DNA of 33,996 nucleotides from Syntrophobacteraceae bacterium (GTDB lineage: Bacteria; Desulfobacterota; Syntrophobacteria; Syntrophobacterales; Syntrophobacteraceae). The position numbers were made by a program, and so were the translations under genes. The notes below the pieces were generated by a model. That model was not told the origin of the DNA. It made no database searches and saw only the letters and a list, made by a program, of their open reading frames with translations. Below are positions 23,107-31,442 of this stretch, piece by piece. Where the stretch lies: positions 1-33,996 of the forward strand of contig JARKQW010000341.1 of NCBI GenBank assembly GCA_029974695.1. Direction: 5' to 3'. How positions within the stretch are numbered: the stretch's first letter is position 1; each line of letters opens with the position of its first letter.

Positions 23107-24427
23107 GGGAGGTGAAGAGGGTGTGCTCGCAGACGTCCTGGGAAAACCTCTGAGGTCGAACGATGGAGCTGCCCACATCCGTTCCCAGGCGAACCTGGTA
23201 GGCAATGTCCCAGACGGTCCTTCCCACGCCGATCCCCGAGCCCAGGCTAAAGCCGTAGTAAGGGTCGTGCCCCCCCTCGGCCGGGGCCGGGTCATAGAAT
23301 CCCCCTGCGCGAAGGGGCACCACGAAGCCGGGCCGGATGAAAAGACGCTCGAAGCCGGCTCGAACCTGGGTCGTGGCCTCGATCCTCGATTTTCCCAGAG
23401 GCAGGCCGCTCACCGGGGAAAACTCTCTGCCCCGGGCGCTTCGATAGACGAAGTCCTCCCACTGGGTCCGGGAAACATCCAGGGCCGCCGTCAGCTTGTC
23501 GGAAAAGCGATACCCCAGCCCCACCCCGTAGGACATGGGCATGTCCAGTTCTTCGTCCAGGAAATTGACCTGACGATAGGCCGGATACGGAAGATACCGG
23601 ATGACCGACGTGGTTCGATGAGCCAGTTCCGCGGTGAAGGGGCTCTTGAACACCAGGCCCAGGCTCAGGTGTTCGGTGAGGTTCCAAAGGGCGCCCACAT
23701 TCACATTCCAGCCGCTGAAATCGTAACGATTTCGAACGTAGTGATTCACCCTGTGGAGATCGCCCAGGATGTCCCTGACACGGTTGCGGGTTCGAATGAC
23801 CTGTTCCCACCCGTTGCGATACAGCAGATCTTCCCACAAATTCAGGGTACAGCCCACTGCAAGTCGAGGTGATACTTGAACCCCCAGGGCAATTCCCAAG
23901 GCGTACAGCCCTCCGCCCTGGTCCACTTTCCATGCCTGCTTCAACCCCTCCGAGTGGAGCCGGGTGTTCCATTCCCGGGTAAAATCGTAGAGGTGCTGAT
24001 AGTTGAGGGACGCCACCACGTTGGTGTCGGCCACCACAAGGGGGCAAGCGGCGCTCAGGTAGTTGAGTCCCCCCCGGGAGACGGTCTGTTTCTCCGAAGC
24101 CTCCGAGTGATCCGGAAAAAGGTTGTCCTCGGACCGGAGAACGGCGGTGCCCACGGCGGAAATTTCGGGGCACTCCAACTGGGTAAGCCCCCCCGGATTC
24201 CAGGAAGCCGCAGTGGCGTCGTCCGCAACCCCGATGAACGCGCCTCCCATCCCCAGGGCCCGCGCACCGGAGCCCACGGGATTGGGAGAAGAGGCAATTT
24301 CGGCGCTTTGCAGGCTCTGGGCCCACCCCGTTGCCCCCAGGACGAGAACGGTCGACAGAAAAAATACGGCTGCCGGAAAGAGGGTCCACAAGGGCCGGGG
24401 CTTTTTCTTGCCTGGAAAGAGAGACAT
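23090..24427 (-). CDS. FadL/OmpP1-like outer-membrane barrel protein
   Basis: 445 residues. After a signal peptide (FPAAVFFLSTVLVLGATGWA) the sequence reads GARALGMGGAFIGVADDATA and SWNPGGLTQLE, the N-terminal signature of FadL/OmpP1-type long-chain or hydrophobic-compound channels and related barrels. The rest is amphipathic beta strands ending in IVHF, the Phe expected at the end of BAM substrates. The ATG at 24427 is preferred to one at 24541 because the longer frame reads through the upstream gene. The Shine-Dalgarno is weak. It is the last gene of the four-gene minus cassette, 20 bases after the small gene before it, and overlaps the ABC ATPase gene by 17 bp at the 3' end. Confidence 0.85.
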   Translation of the reverse strand: MSLFPGKKKPRPLWTLFPAAVFFLSTVLVLGATGWAQSLQSAEIASSPNPVGSGARALGMGGAFIGVADDATAASWNPGGLTQLECPEISAVGTAVLRSEDNLFPDHSEASEKQTVSRGGLNYLSAACPLVVADTNVVASLNYQHLYDFTREWNTRLHSEGLKQAWKVDQGGGLYALGIALGVQVSPRLAVGCTLNLWEDLLYRNGWEQVIRTRNRVRDILGDLHRVNHYVRNRYDFSGWNVNVGALWNLTEHLSLGLVFKSPFTAELAHRTTSVIRYLPYPAYRQVNFLDEELDMPMSYGVGLGYRFSDKLTAALDVSRTQWEDFVYRSARGREFSPVSGLPLGKSRIEATTQVRAGFERLFIRPGFVVPLRAGGFYDPAPAEGGHDPYYGFSLGSGIGVGRTVWDIAYQVRLGTDVGSSIVRPQRFSQDVCEHTLFTSLIVHF

Positions 24428-24446
24428 GGGGTCTTGTCCGCGAAAC

Positions 24447-24704
24447 TCAGGCCGGGGCCATGGACACATTCCTGGTCTTGGTGACCCCGGAAAGGAGGGT
24501 GATCTTTCCCGCATAACGCTTGTAGCCGCTCTTTCTTGCAACCAGGGTATGGTTTCCGGCCGCCCCCGCCAGCAGGTACTGGCCCCGGGGGCCGCTCGAG
24601 ACCGAAACCGCCTCGTCGTCGATGGTGAGGGTCACTCCCTCGAGGGGAGCCCCGCTGAGGGCATCCGTCACAATCCCGGTGACAAAGCCCGTGGATGAAG
24701 GCAT
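24447..24704 (-). CDS. Small carboxypeptidase-regulatory-like (beta-sandwich) protein
   Basis: 85 residues forming a single CarboxypepD_reg/PEGA-like domain: GFVTGIVTDALSGAPLEGVT, then GQYLLAGAAGNHTLVARKSG and YAGKITLL. Such domains are extracytoplasmic beta sandwiches used for adhesion or as spacers in envelope proteins. Odd here: no signal peptide is visible although the fold and neighbours suggest an exported location, so it may be cytoplasmic, exported by another route, or mis-started. AAGGAGA is 8 bases before the ATG. It lies between the CsgG-like lipoprotein and barrel genes on the same strand, in the same cassette. Confidence 0.72.
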   Translation of the reverse strand: MPSSTGFVTGIVTDALSGAPLEGVTLTIDDEAVSVSSGPRGQYLLAGAAGNHTLVARKSGYKRYAGKITLLSGVTKTRNVSMAPA

Positions 24705-24799
24705 AAAAAGTCTCCTTTCCTTGCAGGTGCGTTCGCCCGTCCCTTTCCGGGGAAGGGGCGGGCCGTGGCGGGAAGCTCACTCGAATGCCGGATCCGGCT

Positions 24800-26827
24800 C
24801 TATTGGGTGAGGACCTTCTGGAGGGGCTCGAAGCTCCGGGGTCCGTTCCCCGCCGGGGCTTCCACCTCGGACATCTGCTCCCCGACGGCCCGGACGAGCC
24901 CCCACCCCAGCACTTCCATGTCGGCCCCCAGGAAGACGCCCGATAGCGGATGTCGGACGGGTTCCCCTTCCCGGAAAACGATGACTCTCATCCCTCGTTT
25001 CAGACGGCTCTCTTTGCCCAAATCCACCGTCAGTCGGTTGTCTTGGACCCGAACGACGGTTCCTTCCAGGAGGGGCACCTCGTCGCAGAGCTTCAAGACC
25101 AGGCCCCGGCTGAGCTCGTGCAGGGACGGCAGGTCCCGTTCCTCGCCATAAACATCCACGGCGGCGATCACCAGGGAGGTTTCCGTATCCACCAGGCGAA
25201 GGTAGATTTCGAGGGTCGGCCCCTTTTCCCGGACAGTTCCCATGAGCATGCCCCCCGCAGCCAGGATCTTTCCGATCCGGACCGCCGTATCCGCATCGGC
25301 CAGCCCCCCGGCTCCCAGTCTTTGTTCCCGAAGGATCTCCTCGAGACGGCGCCGCTCCACCAGGGCGAACCGCCCCTGCCGGACCAGGTCCCCCAGGATG
25401 AGCTCCTCCAGGGCATCCGCCGCGGATCCTCCGCCGTCCGGACGTCCATCGAGGGGAAGAAGCGCCACGGGCAAACGGGAACCGATGTCCCGGACCTTCT
25501 GGAGACGACGCTCGAAGCGCACGGTCTTTTCAGCCTTGTTCCCGTGCAGGTCCCGGGCCTCGATCACAAAATCGTTTGCCCCTTCCTCGAGGGAAGCCAG
25601 GTGAGCCAGGTGAACCCTCTTGCCTGCGCTGCGCGGCAAGGGGCGACCGTTGAGCCGGACCTCGGCCACCCCGCTTTCGTCTCGAACGCAGGCTTCCAGG
25701 TACACCTGGTCGAGAAACACCTGCTGCTGCGCCGACCAGTTGCGCAGTTCGATCAGGGGAGGAAAGACATCTCCGCCCCTTTGATCCCCTTCGTCCGGGG
25801 ACGGGGAAACCGGGGTCCGGGACGCCGTCAGGGTCCTTCTCTCCCGGGAAAGGCTCTCCAGGGGGATTTCCGCCCGAGTTGCGTTTCCCACCCGGTCCCG
25901 GGCTTCCACAAGGACCCGGTCCGACCCCGGAGCCGGGAAGACCGGCAAATCCAGGCGAAGTTCCTTTCCCGAAGGAATCGGAACGACCCGGCCGTTCACG
26001 ACGACCTCCTCGAGTCCGGCATCGTCGTGAACGATTCCCCGGATTCTGAACCCCGGGGATTTCCTTCCCGATTCCCGGAAAACCCCCTCGATGCCGATGG
26101 TGGGACCCTGGGAATCCAGGACGACCCATCGTTCCAGCCGGGAGATTCGTCCTTCCAGGTTGGCCGCTTCCACCACGACGGGATTGGACCCGCCCCGAAG
26201 CTTCACCTGCCGGTGGAACGGGACCTCCCGGGCCGCAAGGTCCAGGCGGACGGGCTCCCCGTTGACGGTGACCCGTTTGACGAAACCCGGGTCCCGAACG
26301 AGGCCCTCCACCCGGGCCACAGGGGTTCGCACCCAGGTGTCGGGATCGGGGGAAGACAGGAGGATCTCGGGAACGGACGCCGGGGTCTTTTCCTCTCGAA
26401 TCTTCTCTTTGCGGACCAGGTCCAGGTAATATTCCGCCTTGGCGGACTTCTCGGAACCCAGGGACTCCTCGATCTCCCGGGTCGCCTCCTCGAAACGTCC
26501 CCGCCGAAAATAGACGATCCCCAGTTCCCGGTGGGGAAAGTAATCCGTGAAGTGCATTCCGTAGGTCCGGGCTCGCCTTTGATCTTTCCCCCTGAGCTTC
26601 AGCGCATGCTTCAGGTCCGCCTCGGCCTCCTGCCAGGCCCCGGCTTCCGCGCGGGAAATTCCCCGGTGGTAGTAGTGCCACCAACGACCCCGAAAGGTCC
26701 CCTTCATGAGTCCCCCGGTCCTCTCCGGGGGAGCCCCTATCTTGATGAGGTCCCCGGTCTCGCAGGCCCAAAGACCCAGGAGAAGGAGCACGGAAAGAAC
26801 GGCCGAAAAGACCCCCGCCATCCTCAT
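24800..26827 (-). CDS. Lipoprotein: TPR, three Ig-like repeats, CsgG/FlgT-like C-terminus
   Basis: 675 residues. A signal peptide ends at a lipobox-like LWAC (Cys22). Residues about 45-140 hold TPR-like helices (ISRAEAGAWQEAEADLKHAL, ELGIVYFRRGRFEEATREIE). Three repeats follow at about 165-240, 262-320 and 375-435, each with VNG (or LNG) and then VEA.D..GN-type strand ends (VLVEARDRVGNAT, FVIEARDLHGNKA). Residues about 450-560 resemble CsgG/FlgO (VALLPLD, VERRRLEEIL, VRIGKILAAGG, LRLVDTET), and 585-630 a FlgT-C-like barrel. The start overlaps the previous stop (ATGA); ATG 26821, two codons later, has better spacing from GGGAGG. An outer- or inner-leaflet anchored partner of the preceding cyclase-CHAT protein is inferred. 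An open frame running further upstream, to 28237, lies antisense-free but in the wrong frame of that gene and was not used. Confidence 0.82.
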   Translation of the reverse strand: MRMAGVFSAVLSVLLLLGLWACETGDLIKIGAPPERTGGLMKGTFRGRWWHYYHRGISRAEAGAWQEAEADLKHALKLRGKDQRRARTYGMHFTDYFPHRELGIVYFRRGRFEEATREIEESLGSEKSAKAEYYLDLVRKEKIREEKTPASVPEILLSSPDPDTWVRTPVARVEGLVRDPGFVKRVTVNGEPVRLDLAAREVPFHRQVKLRGGSNPVVVEAANLEGRISRLERWVVLDSQGPTIGIEGVFRESGRKSPGFRIRGIVHDDAGLEEVVVNGRVVPIPSGKELRLDLPVFPAPGSDRVLVEARDRVGNATRAEIPLESLSRERRTLTASRTPVSPSPDEGDQRGGDVFPPLIELRNWSAQQQVFLDQVYLEACVRDESGVAEVRLNGRPLPRSAGKRVHLAHLASLEEGANDFVIEARDLHGNKAEKTVRFERRLQKVRDIGSRLPVALLPLDGRPDGGGSAADALEELILGDLVRQGRFALVERRRLEEILREQRLGAGGLADADTAVRIGKILAAGGMLMGTVREKGPTLEIYLRLVDTETSLVIAAVDVYGEERDLPSLHELSRGLVLKLCDEVPLLEGTVVRVQDNRLTVDLGKESRLKRGMRVIVFREGEPVRHPLSGVFLGADMEVLGWGLVRAVGEQMSEVEAPAGNGPRSFEPLQKVLTQ

Positions 26828-29800
26828 CCTCCCCGTGCCCCGGGAATTTCCTCGACCCGCCACCCCGGCTGCAGCCGAGCCTGGGGAGAGACGAGTACGG
26901 CCGTAGACGACCCGTCGGACACGTCCAGGACCACCAGTTCCGCTCCCTTCCCTTCGGGTTCCATGACCCGCAGGCGCATATCGGTTGCGATTCCGCAAAG
27001 GCTCCCGGCATTGAGAGTCAACTGGGAACCCAGGACTTCCCGGATGCGGCACCGGACGGGATAGGCCTCCGTGAGGCGTTCCCGGAACTGCCGGGAGGTT
27101 TTCCTCACGGCAGCCACGGGATCTTCCCCGCCGGGAACCAGGGCGCTCGAATGGGCCATCACCCGAGTGGTCTCCGTATCCACGGCCTTGAGGTTCAGTT
27201 GGACCCGGCCCTGATGGCGCAGAATCGAGCCCGTGCAGAGGACTCGGGCCGAAAGAATCTTCCCCAGGCGAAGAGCGGTCTGGGGCTCCGCCAGCTGGGA
27301 GCTGCTCAGTCGCAATTCCTCGAGGAGCCGATCCAGCAGTGCCCGTTCCACCACCTGAATACGAGGGCATTCCGCCAGTTCCCCCGCGATGAGCTGGGAG
27401 AAAAACGCGTCCTCCCCCTCCCGGGGAGACGGTGCCCCACGAGGCTCGAGATCGAGGAAGAACAGGGAAAGGGGCCGGGAAGTCCATGGGTCCGCCCCCG
27501 AGAGCGACCGGGGTCCCTCCCCGTAGGCCTGCACCAGTTGGGCCACCAGGTCGTCGATCCGCTTCTTTTGTTCTTCGTTCCTGCGTGCTTCCTTCTCCTG
27601 CCGACTTCGCCGGTACAATCCAAAATTGACCACATCGTCGCAGTTGACCGAGGCACCCTTCTCGTAGGAATCCACGGCACCCTCCAGCCGGCCCAGCCGT
27701 TCCAGGGTTAGGCCCCTGGCCGTGTAGACCGGGAGAAACGCGGGATCTGCCTGCAGCGCCCGGTCGAATTCTTCCAGGGCTTCGTTCAACGAGCCCCGCA
27801 TCAGCTCGATCCGCCCCAGGTCCAGGTGGATCTCCGCCCGCTGCCATGGCTGCAGTTTCTCCTCGTTTGCGATCTTGCGGAAGGAGAGCCGTGCCTCGTC
27901 CGTGTTGCCCGAGGCCAGGGCGAACCGTGCGGCCAGAACGTCCAGGTAGGGATCGTCCGGCTCTCGGGATCGAGCCGATTTCCACGCTTCTCGGGCTTCT
28001 TCCACGTTTCCCTTTGCCAGGGCCAGGGCCGAAAGTCCCTGGTAGTAGACGGCGTTCTTGTCCGTCATGGACTGAAGGAGGCCCTCGGCCCGGGAGATCT
28101 GACCCGTATGAAGGAGATGGAAGGCTTCCTCGCCGGGCCTCCGGAGGGCATTCGGCCCGGGGCTTTCCCTCCGGATGCCCAGGACAAAGAGGCCGAGGAT
28201 TAGGACCAGGGCCGAAACCAGGGAGAGAACAGGCCACCGCCGGACCTTATTCCTCCAGAACCGGGAGAGAAAAGAAAACGCCCCGGCGGGGGCGACGCCC
28301 CGGTCCGGAAACGTCTCCAAAGGATCCCCGTGGAGCACATAGGAGGCCCAGGTAAGGGTCTCCTTGCCGTAGTGTTCAATGGACCGCTGACGGGCATAGC
28401 GCAGGGCCTCCCCCACGGGACTCCCTTCCAGGAGGCGCGTATAGAATTCGCGGGCAAAGGCGGAGCTCGATCGGTCGAAAACATCGAGCCTCGACCCGAT
28501 GTAATGGCGAACCCCCGACTGGAGGAAACCGCCGGCCAGCCCGTGGAGCCGCTCCCCGGAAGATCCGCCCGGGTCGCGGACCGATCGGCACGCGTTGGCA
28601 AAAACCAGCCGGGGAAGCCTCTTCCTCCGGGCCAGCCCCAGGAGCCGTCCCGTTTCAAACTTGCCGTCGGACAGGAGGAATCCGCTGAGGGAGGGATCCG
28701 CCCCGTCGAAGTCCCAATGGCCCGCATAATGAAAGAGGTCGTACTGGGGCAGTTGATCCTCGAGGAAGGCGCAGGTGGCCTCCCGACTGCTGAGGTACAC
28801 CCGCAGACCGGGAATGTCTTTTCGGGTGAAAACCCTTCGCACGGAGATCCCTTCGGCCCGGGCGGCCGTCAGGTCTCCCCGGGGGTCCGCCACGATCAGC
28901 ACTCCCACCCCGGCCGGGCGGGACTTTCCTCGAGGAAGATCCGTCGACGGAGAGGAAAGGACCATCCTTCCCATGCTGTACTTGAGACAGAAGAAGCTTT
29001 CCCCGTCGTGCAGCAATTCCCAGGGAATGTGCACCAGGGCCGGGTCGATCCCGCACAGGACGGAGTCGGGTCGCCGGTCGAGGACCTCCTTGGCCAGGTC
29101 TCGAGGGACCAGGATCTCGTAGAGGTTTGTGCCGAGGTTTTCCAGTCGTCGGACCTGTTCCTTGGAAACCCTTCCCCTAGAATCCGTTCCCAAGAGACAC
29201 TCGTCGATTTCTTCCACCAACTCCCGGACCTCCCGTTCTTGAAACGGAACCCTGAGGGACCTCGGTACTCCGTCCTCTCTTTTCCCCCAGGAGGCGTCGA
29301 TTCGCAGGATGTCGTCTTCCATTTGGAAGGTCAGCCGGCAGGAGGCCCCGCCCGATTCCGGCCCCTCCCGCCCCGGGGGGAGCGTCCGCTTGAGGTCCGC
29401 CTCCTGGAAGGGGTCCCACAGGATCCGATAGACGTCCACGGGCAGGGTTTTCCCTTTGAGGGTTTTGGCCCCTACGTATTCGTGGGCGATTTCCGGAGCA
29501 TCCCGGACGGCATCCACCAGGGACCGGGAAACAAGGATGTCCCCTTTCTTGGCCAGGGAACACAGTCGAGCCGCCGTGTTGGGGACGTCTCCGTGGATGT
29601 CCGTTTCTTCGACGATCGCCAGCCCCCAGTGCATGCCGATCCTCACCCGGATCTGTTCGAGGGGCTCCCGGCCCTTATTCTCGGAGGCCAGTCTGCGCTG
29701 GATTTCCGCCGCAGCGAGGGCCGCCCGGACGGGGTCCCGGAAGGAGACCATCAAACCGTCCCCCAGGGTCTTGGTGACGGTGCCGCCATGAGCCTCGATG

Positions 29801-30030
29801 ACGGGCCGCAGGAGGTCATGGTGCCGCTGAAGCATGAGCCTGCCCTCCAGGTCCCCCAGCTTTTCGAAGTAGTCCGTGGACGCCACGATGTCGGTAAAGG
29901 CAACGGCAACGGGGCGCTGAAACCGATCCCGTATGCTCCGGTCAAGGTCCTCTCTCCTGCGCAGGAATTCTTCGATGGAGGAGACGGGGCTTCCGGGGTC
30001 ATCGTCCTTGGGGAGATCATGGAGAGTCAT
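26824..30030 (-). CDS. Nucleotide cyclase - CHAT protease - TM - TPR - CsgG-like fusion
   Basis: 1068 residues. Class III adenylate/guanylate cyclase at about 38-205: metal ligands Asp47 (AFTDIVAST) and Asp91 (KTLGDGLMVSF), Lys88, and Asn151/Arg155 (DVPNTAARL). CHAT caspase-like domain at about 300-575: His438 in FHYAGHWDF and Cys481 in VFANACRSV form the expected catalytic dyad. One membrane helix at 600-618 follows a basic stretch (RFWRNKVRRW), so both enzymes should face the cytoplasm. TPR repeats occupy about 632-795, then a coil, then a CsgG/FlgO-like domain at about 855-960 (VVERALLDRLLEEL, LRLGKILSARVL) and a FlgT-C-like end at 990-1062, all predicted periplasmic. AGAGGAA precedes ATG 30030. 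First gene of the cassette; its stop overlaps the next start. Domain identities are strong; the signal and substrate are unknown. Confidence 0.9.
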   Translation of the reverse strand: MTLHDLPKDDDPGSPVSSIEEFLRRREDLDRSIRDRFQRPVAVAFTDIVASTDYFEKLGDLEGRLMLQRHHDLLRPVIEAHGGTVTKTLGDGLMVSFRDPVRAALAAAEIQRRLASENKGREPLEQIRVRIGMHWGLAIVEETDIHGDVPNTAARLCSLAKKGDILVSRSLVDAVRDAPEIAHEYVGAKTLKGKTLPVDVYRILWDPFQEADLKRTLPPGREGPESGGASCRLTFQMEDDILRIDASWGKREDGVPRSLRVPFQEREVRELVEEIDECLLGTDSRGRVSKEQVRRLENLGTNLYEILVPRDLAKEVLDRRPDSVLCGIDPALVHIPWELLHDGESFFCLKYSMGRMVLSSPSTDLPRGKSRPAGVGVLIVADPRGDLTAARAEGISVRRVFTRKDIPGLRVYLSSREATCAFLEDQLPQYDLFHYAGHWDFDGADPSLSGFLLSDGKFETGRLLGLARRKRLPRLVFANACRSVRDPGGSSGERLHGLAGGFLQSGVRHYIGSRLDVFDRSSSAFAREFYTRLLEGSPVGEALRYARQRSIEHYGKETLTWASYVLHGDPLETFPDRGVAPAGAFSFLSRFWRNKVRRWPVLSLVSALVLILGLFVLGIRRESPGPNALRRPGEEAFHLLHTGQISRAEGLLQSMTDKNAVYYQGLSALALAKGNVEEAREAWKSARSREPDDPYLDVLAARFALASGNTDEARLSFRKIANEEKLQPWQRAEIHLDLGRIELMRGSLNEALEEFDRALQADPAFLPVYTARGLTLERLGRLEGAVDSYEKGASVNCDDVVNFGLYRRSRQEKEARRNEEQKKRIDDLVAQLVQAYGEGPRSLSGADPWTSRPLSLFFLDLEPRGAPSPREGEDAFFSQLIAGELAECPRIQVVERALLDRLLEELRLSSSQLAEPQTALRLGKILSARVLCTGSILRHQGRVQLNLKAVDTETTRVMAHSSALVPGGEDPVAAVRKTSRQFRERLTEAYPVRCRIREVLGSQLTLNAGSLCGIATDMRLRVMEPEGKGAELVVLDVSDGSSTAVLVSPQARLQPGWRVEEIPGARGG

Positions 30031-30572
30031 GGGAATTCCTCTTCATCACCCTTTCCCGAAGGGGCAACGGTTTTGGCTCGAGTGCAGCTTCATCCCGGCG
30101 AGTTCCCACATGCAGCTCCCTCGAGACGGTCGAAACCCCGGTCCTCGTCGGGGTGACGCCCGGCCAACGGGATTGTCCGAAAGGGGAACCCGCCCTGCAT
30201 CGACCTTTTCCCCCGGGGAACGGATGCGGTCATCCTTCAGCCCCTGGATGGATTCGATGGGCCCCTCCTCGAAAACAGGGACGACAAGCATTGGATTTGT
30301 GGGGTATGAATGTGCCGCCCGTTTCCGGACGCATGGGAGAACGGGCGAAATGCCCCGGCCTTTCCCCTTGTTACCCGGTTTTGCGAATTCGGGAGCCTGC
30401 AATTTCCCGAGGAATCAAGTCGTTACGATGAATAGAGCTATTAACGGAACGATACACTTGAATTGGGACGATTATTAGCAGAGTCAGCGGCCGCAATCAA
30501 GGACCGAAATGACGGGGAAGGACCCGGGGGGCGTTGGGTGGAAGGAAAGGCCGCCGAAGGCCGGGCGAACGA
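30031..30572. other. Intergenic region with AT-rich promoter-like island
   Basis: No gene seen in about 540 bp; the longest open frames are Arg/Pro/Gly-rich and not coding-like. 30418-30480 is markedly AT-richer than the surroundings and probably contains the regulatory region of the cyclase-CHAT cassette. A minus promoter candidate is listed separately. Confidence 0.45.
30471..30500 (-). promoter_or_regulatory. Candidate promoter for the cyclase-CHAT cassette
   Basis: On minus: TTGATT (30500-30495), 18-base spacer, AATAAT (30476-30471). The -10 matches five of six positions with TATAAT, the -35 four of six. It lies at the edge of the AT-rich island, about 440 bp before the start codon, so a long leader or another promoter is possible. 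Confidence 0.3.
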
Positions 30573-31442
30573 CTAACACCTCCCGGAATCGCCGCTCTTG
30601 CGGCGAGCGTACTGTTCCTGGACAAAGCGGAGGGATTCCGGAGTGTCCACACCGCAGACCTCCTCTTCGGGGGCCGTCACCCACCCGACGGAAAGGCCGT
30701 CCCGGCTCATCCATTCCACCAGGTCCGTGAGAAAGAACTCTTCGATGGTGACCCATTCCGTCCCCCGCTGCTTTTGAACCCGGTGGGGGCGCGTGGCCAG
30801 GATGCTCATGTAGTCCAGAAGCACCGGGCGACGGACCGCGTAGACCCCGGCATTGCAGTATCGAAGGGCCGCCTGTCGATCTGGGGGGAAGGCATGCCAG
30901 TATTTCCATTCGACGATGCCCGTCACCCGATCCTCTTCCATCTCGAGCATGCCGTATTGGGCCCTGTCCCGGGGCTCGAAGGCCAAAATCATCATCTCGT
31001 GCCGGTCCAGTCGGGTCAGAAGCTCCCCGTAGGTCCGGGACCGAATCAACGGCACATCTCCCATGGTGATGAGCACCGAGTCCTCCCGGACCTTCTCGAG
31101 AAAGGGGCGGGCCGAAAGCAGGGCACCTCCCGTGCCGTTGGTGCTGGGCTGGAACAGGTATACGGCCCCCTGTCCCGCCGTTGCCTCCTTCACCTGCCGG
31201 GCGCAGTGGTGGACCACGATTCCCTTGGGACCGGGCGGCAGGTTGGAGAGGACTTCGAGGAGCAGGGGACGCTCGCCGTTGTAGGGAGAGCCTCCGGGAA
31301 TCAGCGGCAGCAGGGTCTTGTTTCCCTGGTACCCCACCATGCGGGTTCCTTTGCCTGCGGCAAAGACCACGGCGGCGGCGGCGGAATCGCCGGAAAACCG
31401 CCGGGCGGGACGGGGGGACTGAGGGGATCGAGTGGGATTCAT
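30573..31442 (-). CDS. GT-A nucleotidyltransferase, GlmU-N-like
   Basis: 289 residues. The NTP-transferase signature VVFAAGKGTRM lies at about 25-35 and a conserved Lys follows in NKTLLPL. Further family elements are FQPSTNGTGGALLSA (compare the GTG/GTA block of GlmU), ITMGDVPLIRS with the metal-binding Asp, and GIVEWKYW and YCNAGVYAVRR. It lacks the left-handed beta-helix acetyltransferase half of GlmU, so it is a stand-alone uridylyl- or nucleotidyl-transferase, probably making a UDP- or NDP-sugar. Its start overlaps the mltG stop (ATGA), suggesting coupled translation with a peptidoglycan enzyme. Confidence 0.82.
   Translation of the reverse strand: MNPTRSPQSPRPARRFSGDSAAAAVVFAAGKGTRMVGYQGNKTLLPLIPGGSPYNGERPLLLEVLSNLPPGPKGIVVHHCARQVKEATAGQGAVYLFQPSTNGTGGALLSARPFLEKVREDSVLITMGDVPLIRSRTYGELLTRLDRHEMMILAFEPRDRAQYGMLEMEEDRVTGIVEWKYWHAFPPDRQAALRYCNAGVYAVRRPVLLDYMSILATRPHRVQKQRGTEWVTIEEFFLTDLVEWMSRDGLSVGWVTAPEEEVCGVDTPESLRFVQEQYARRKSGDSGRC

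Noticed and set aside
26828-28237. Upstream extension of the CsgG-like lipoprotein frame
   Set aside because: It lies inside the cyclase-CHAT gene in another frame, is Gly/Pro/Arg-rich, and would remove the signal peptide and lipobox start.
28330-30156. 608-residue plus-strand open frame opposite the cyclase-CHAT gene
   Set aside because: No start signal or motif; the opposite strand holds recognisable catalytic motifs across the same region.
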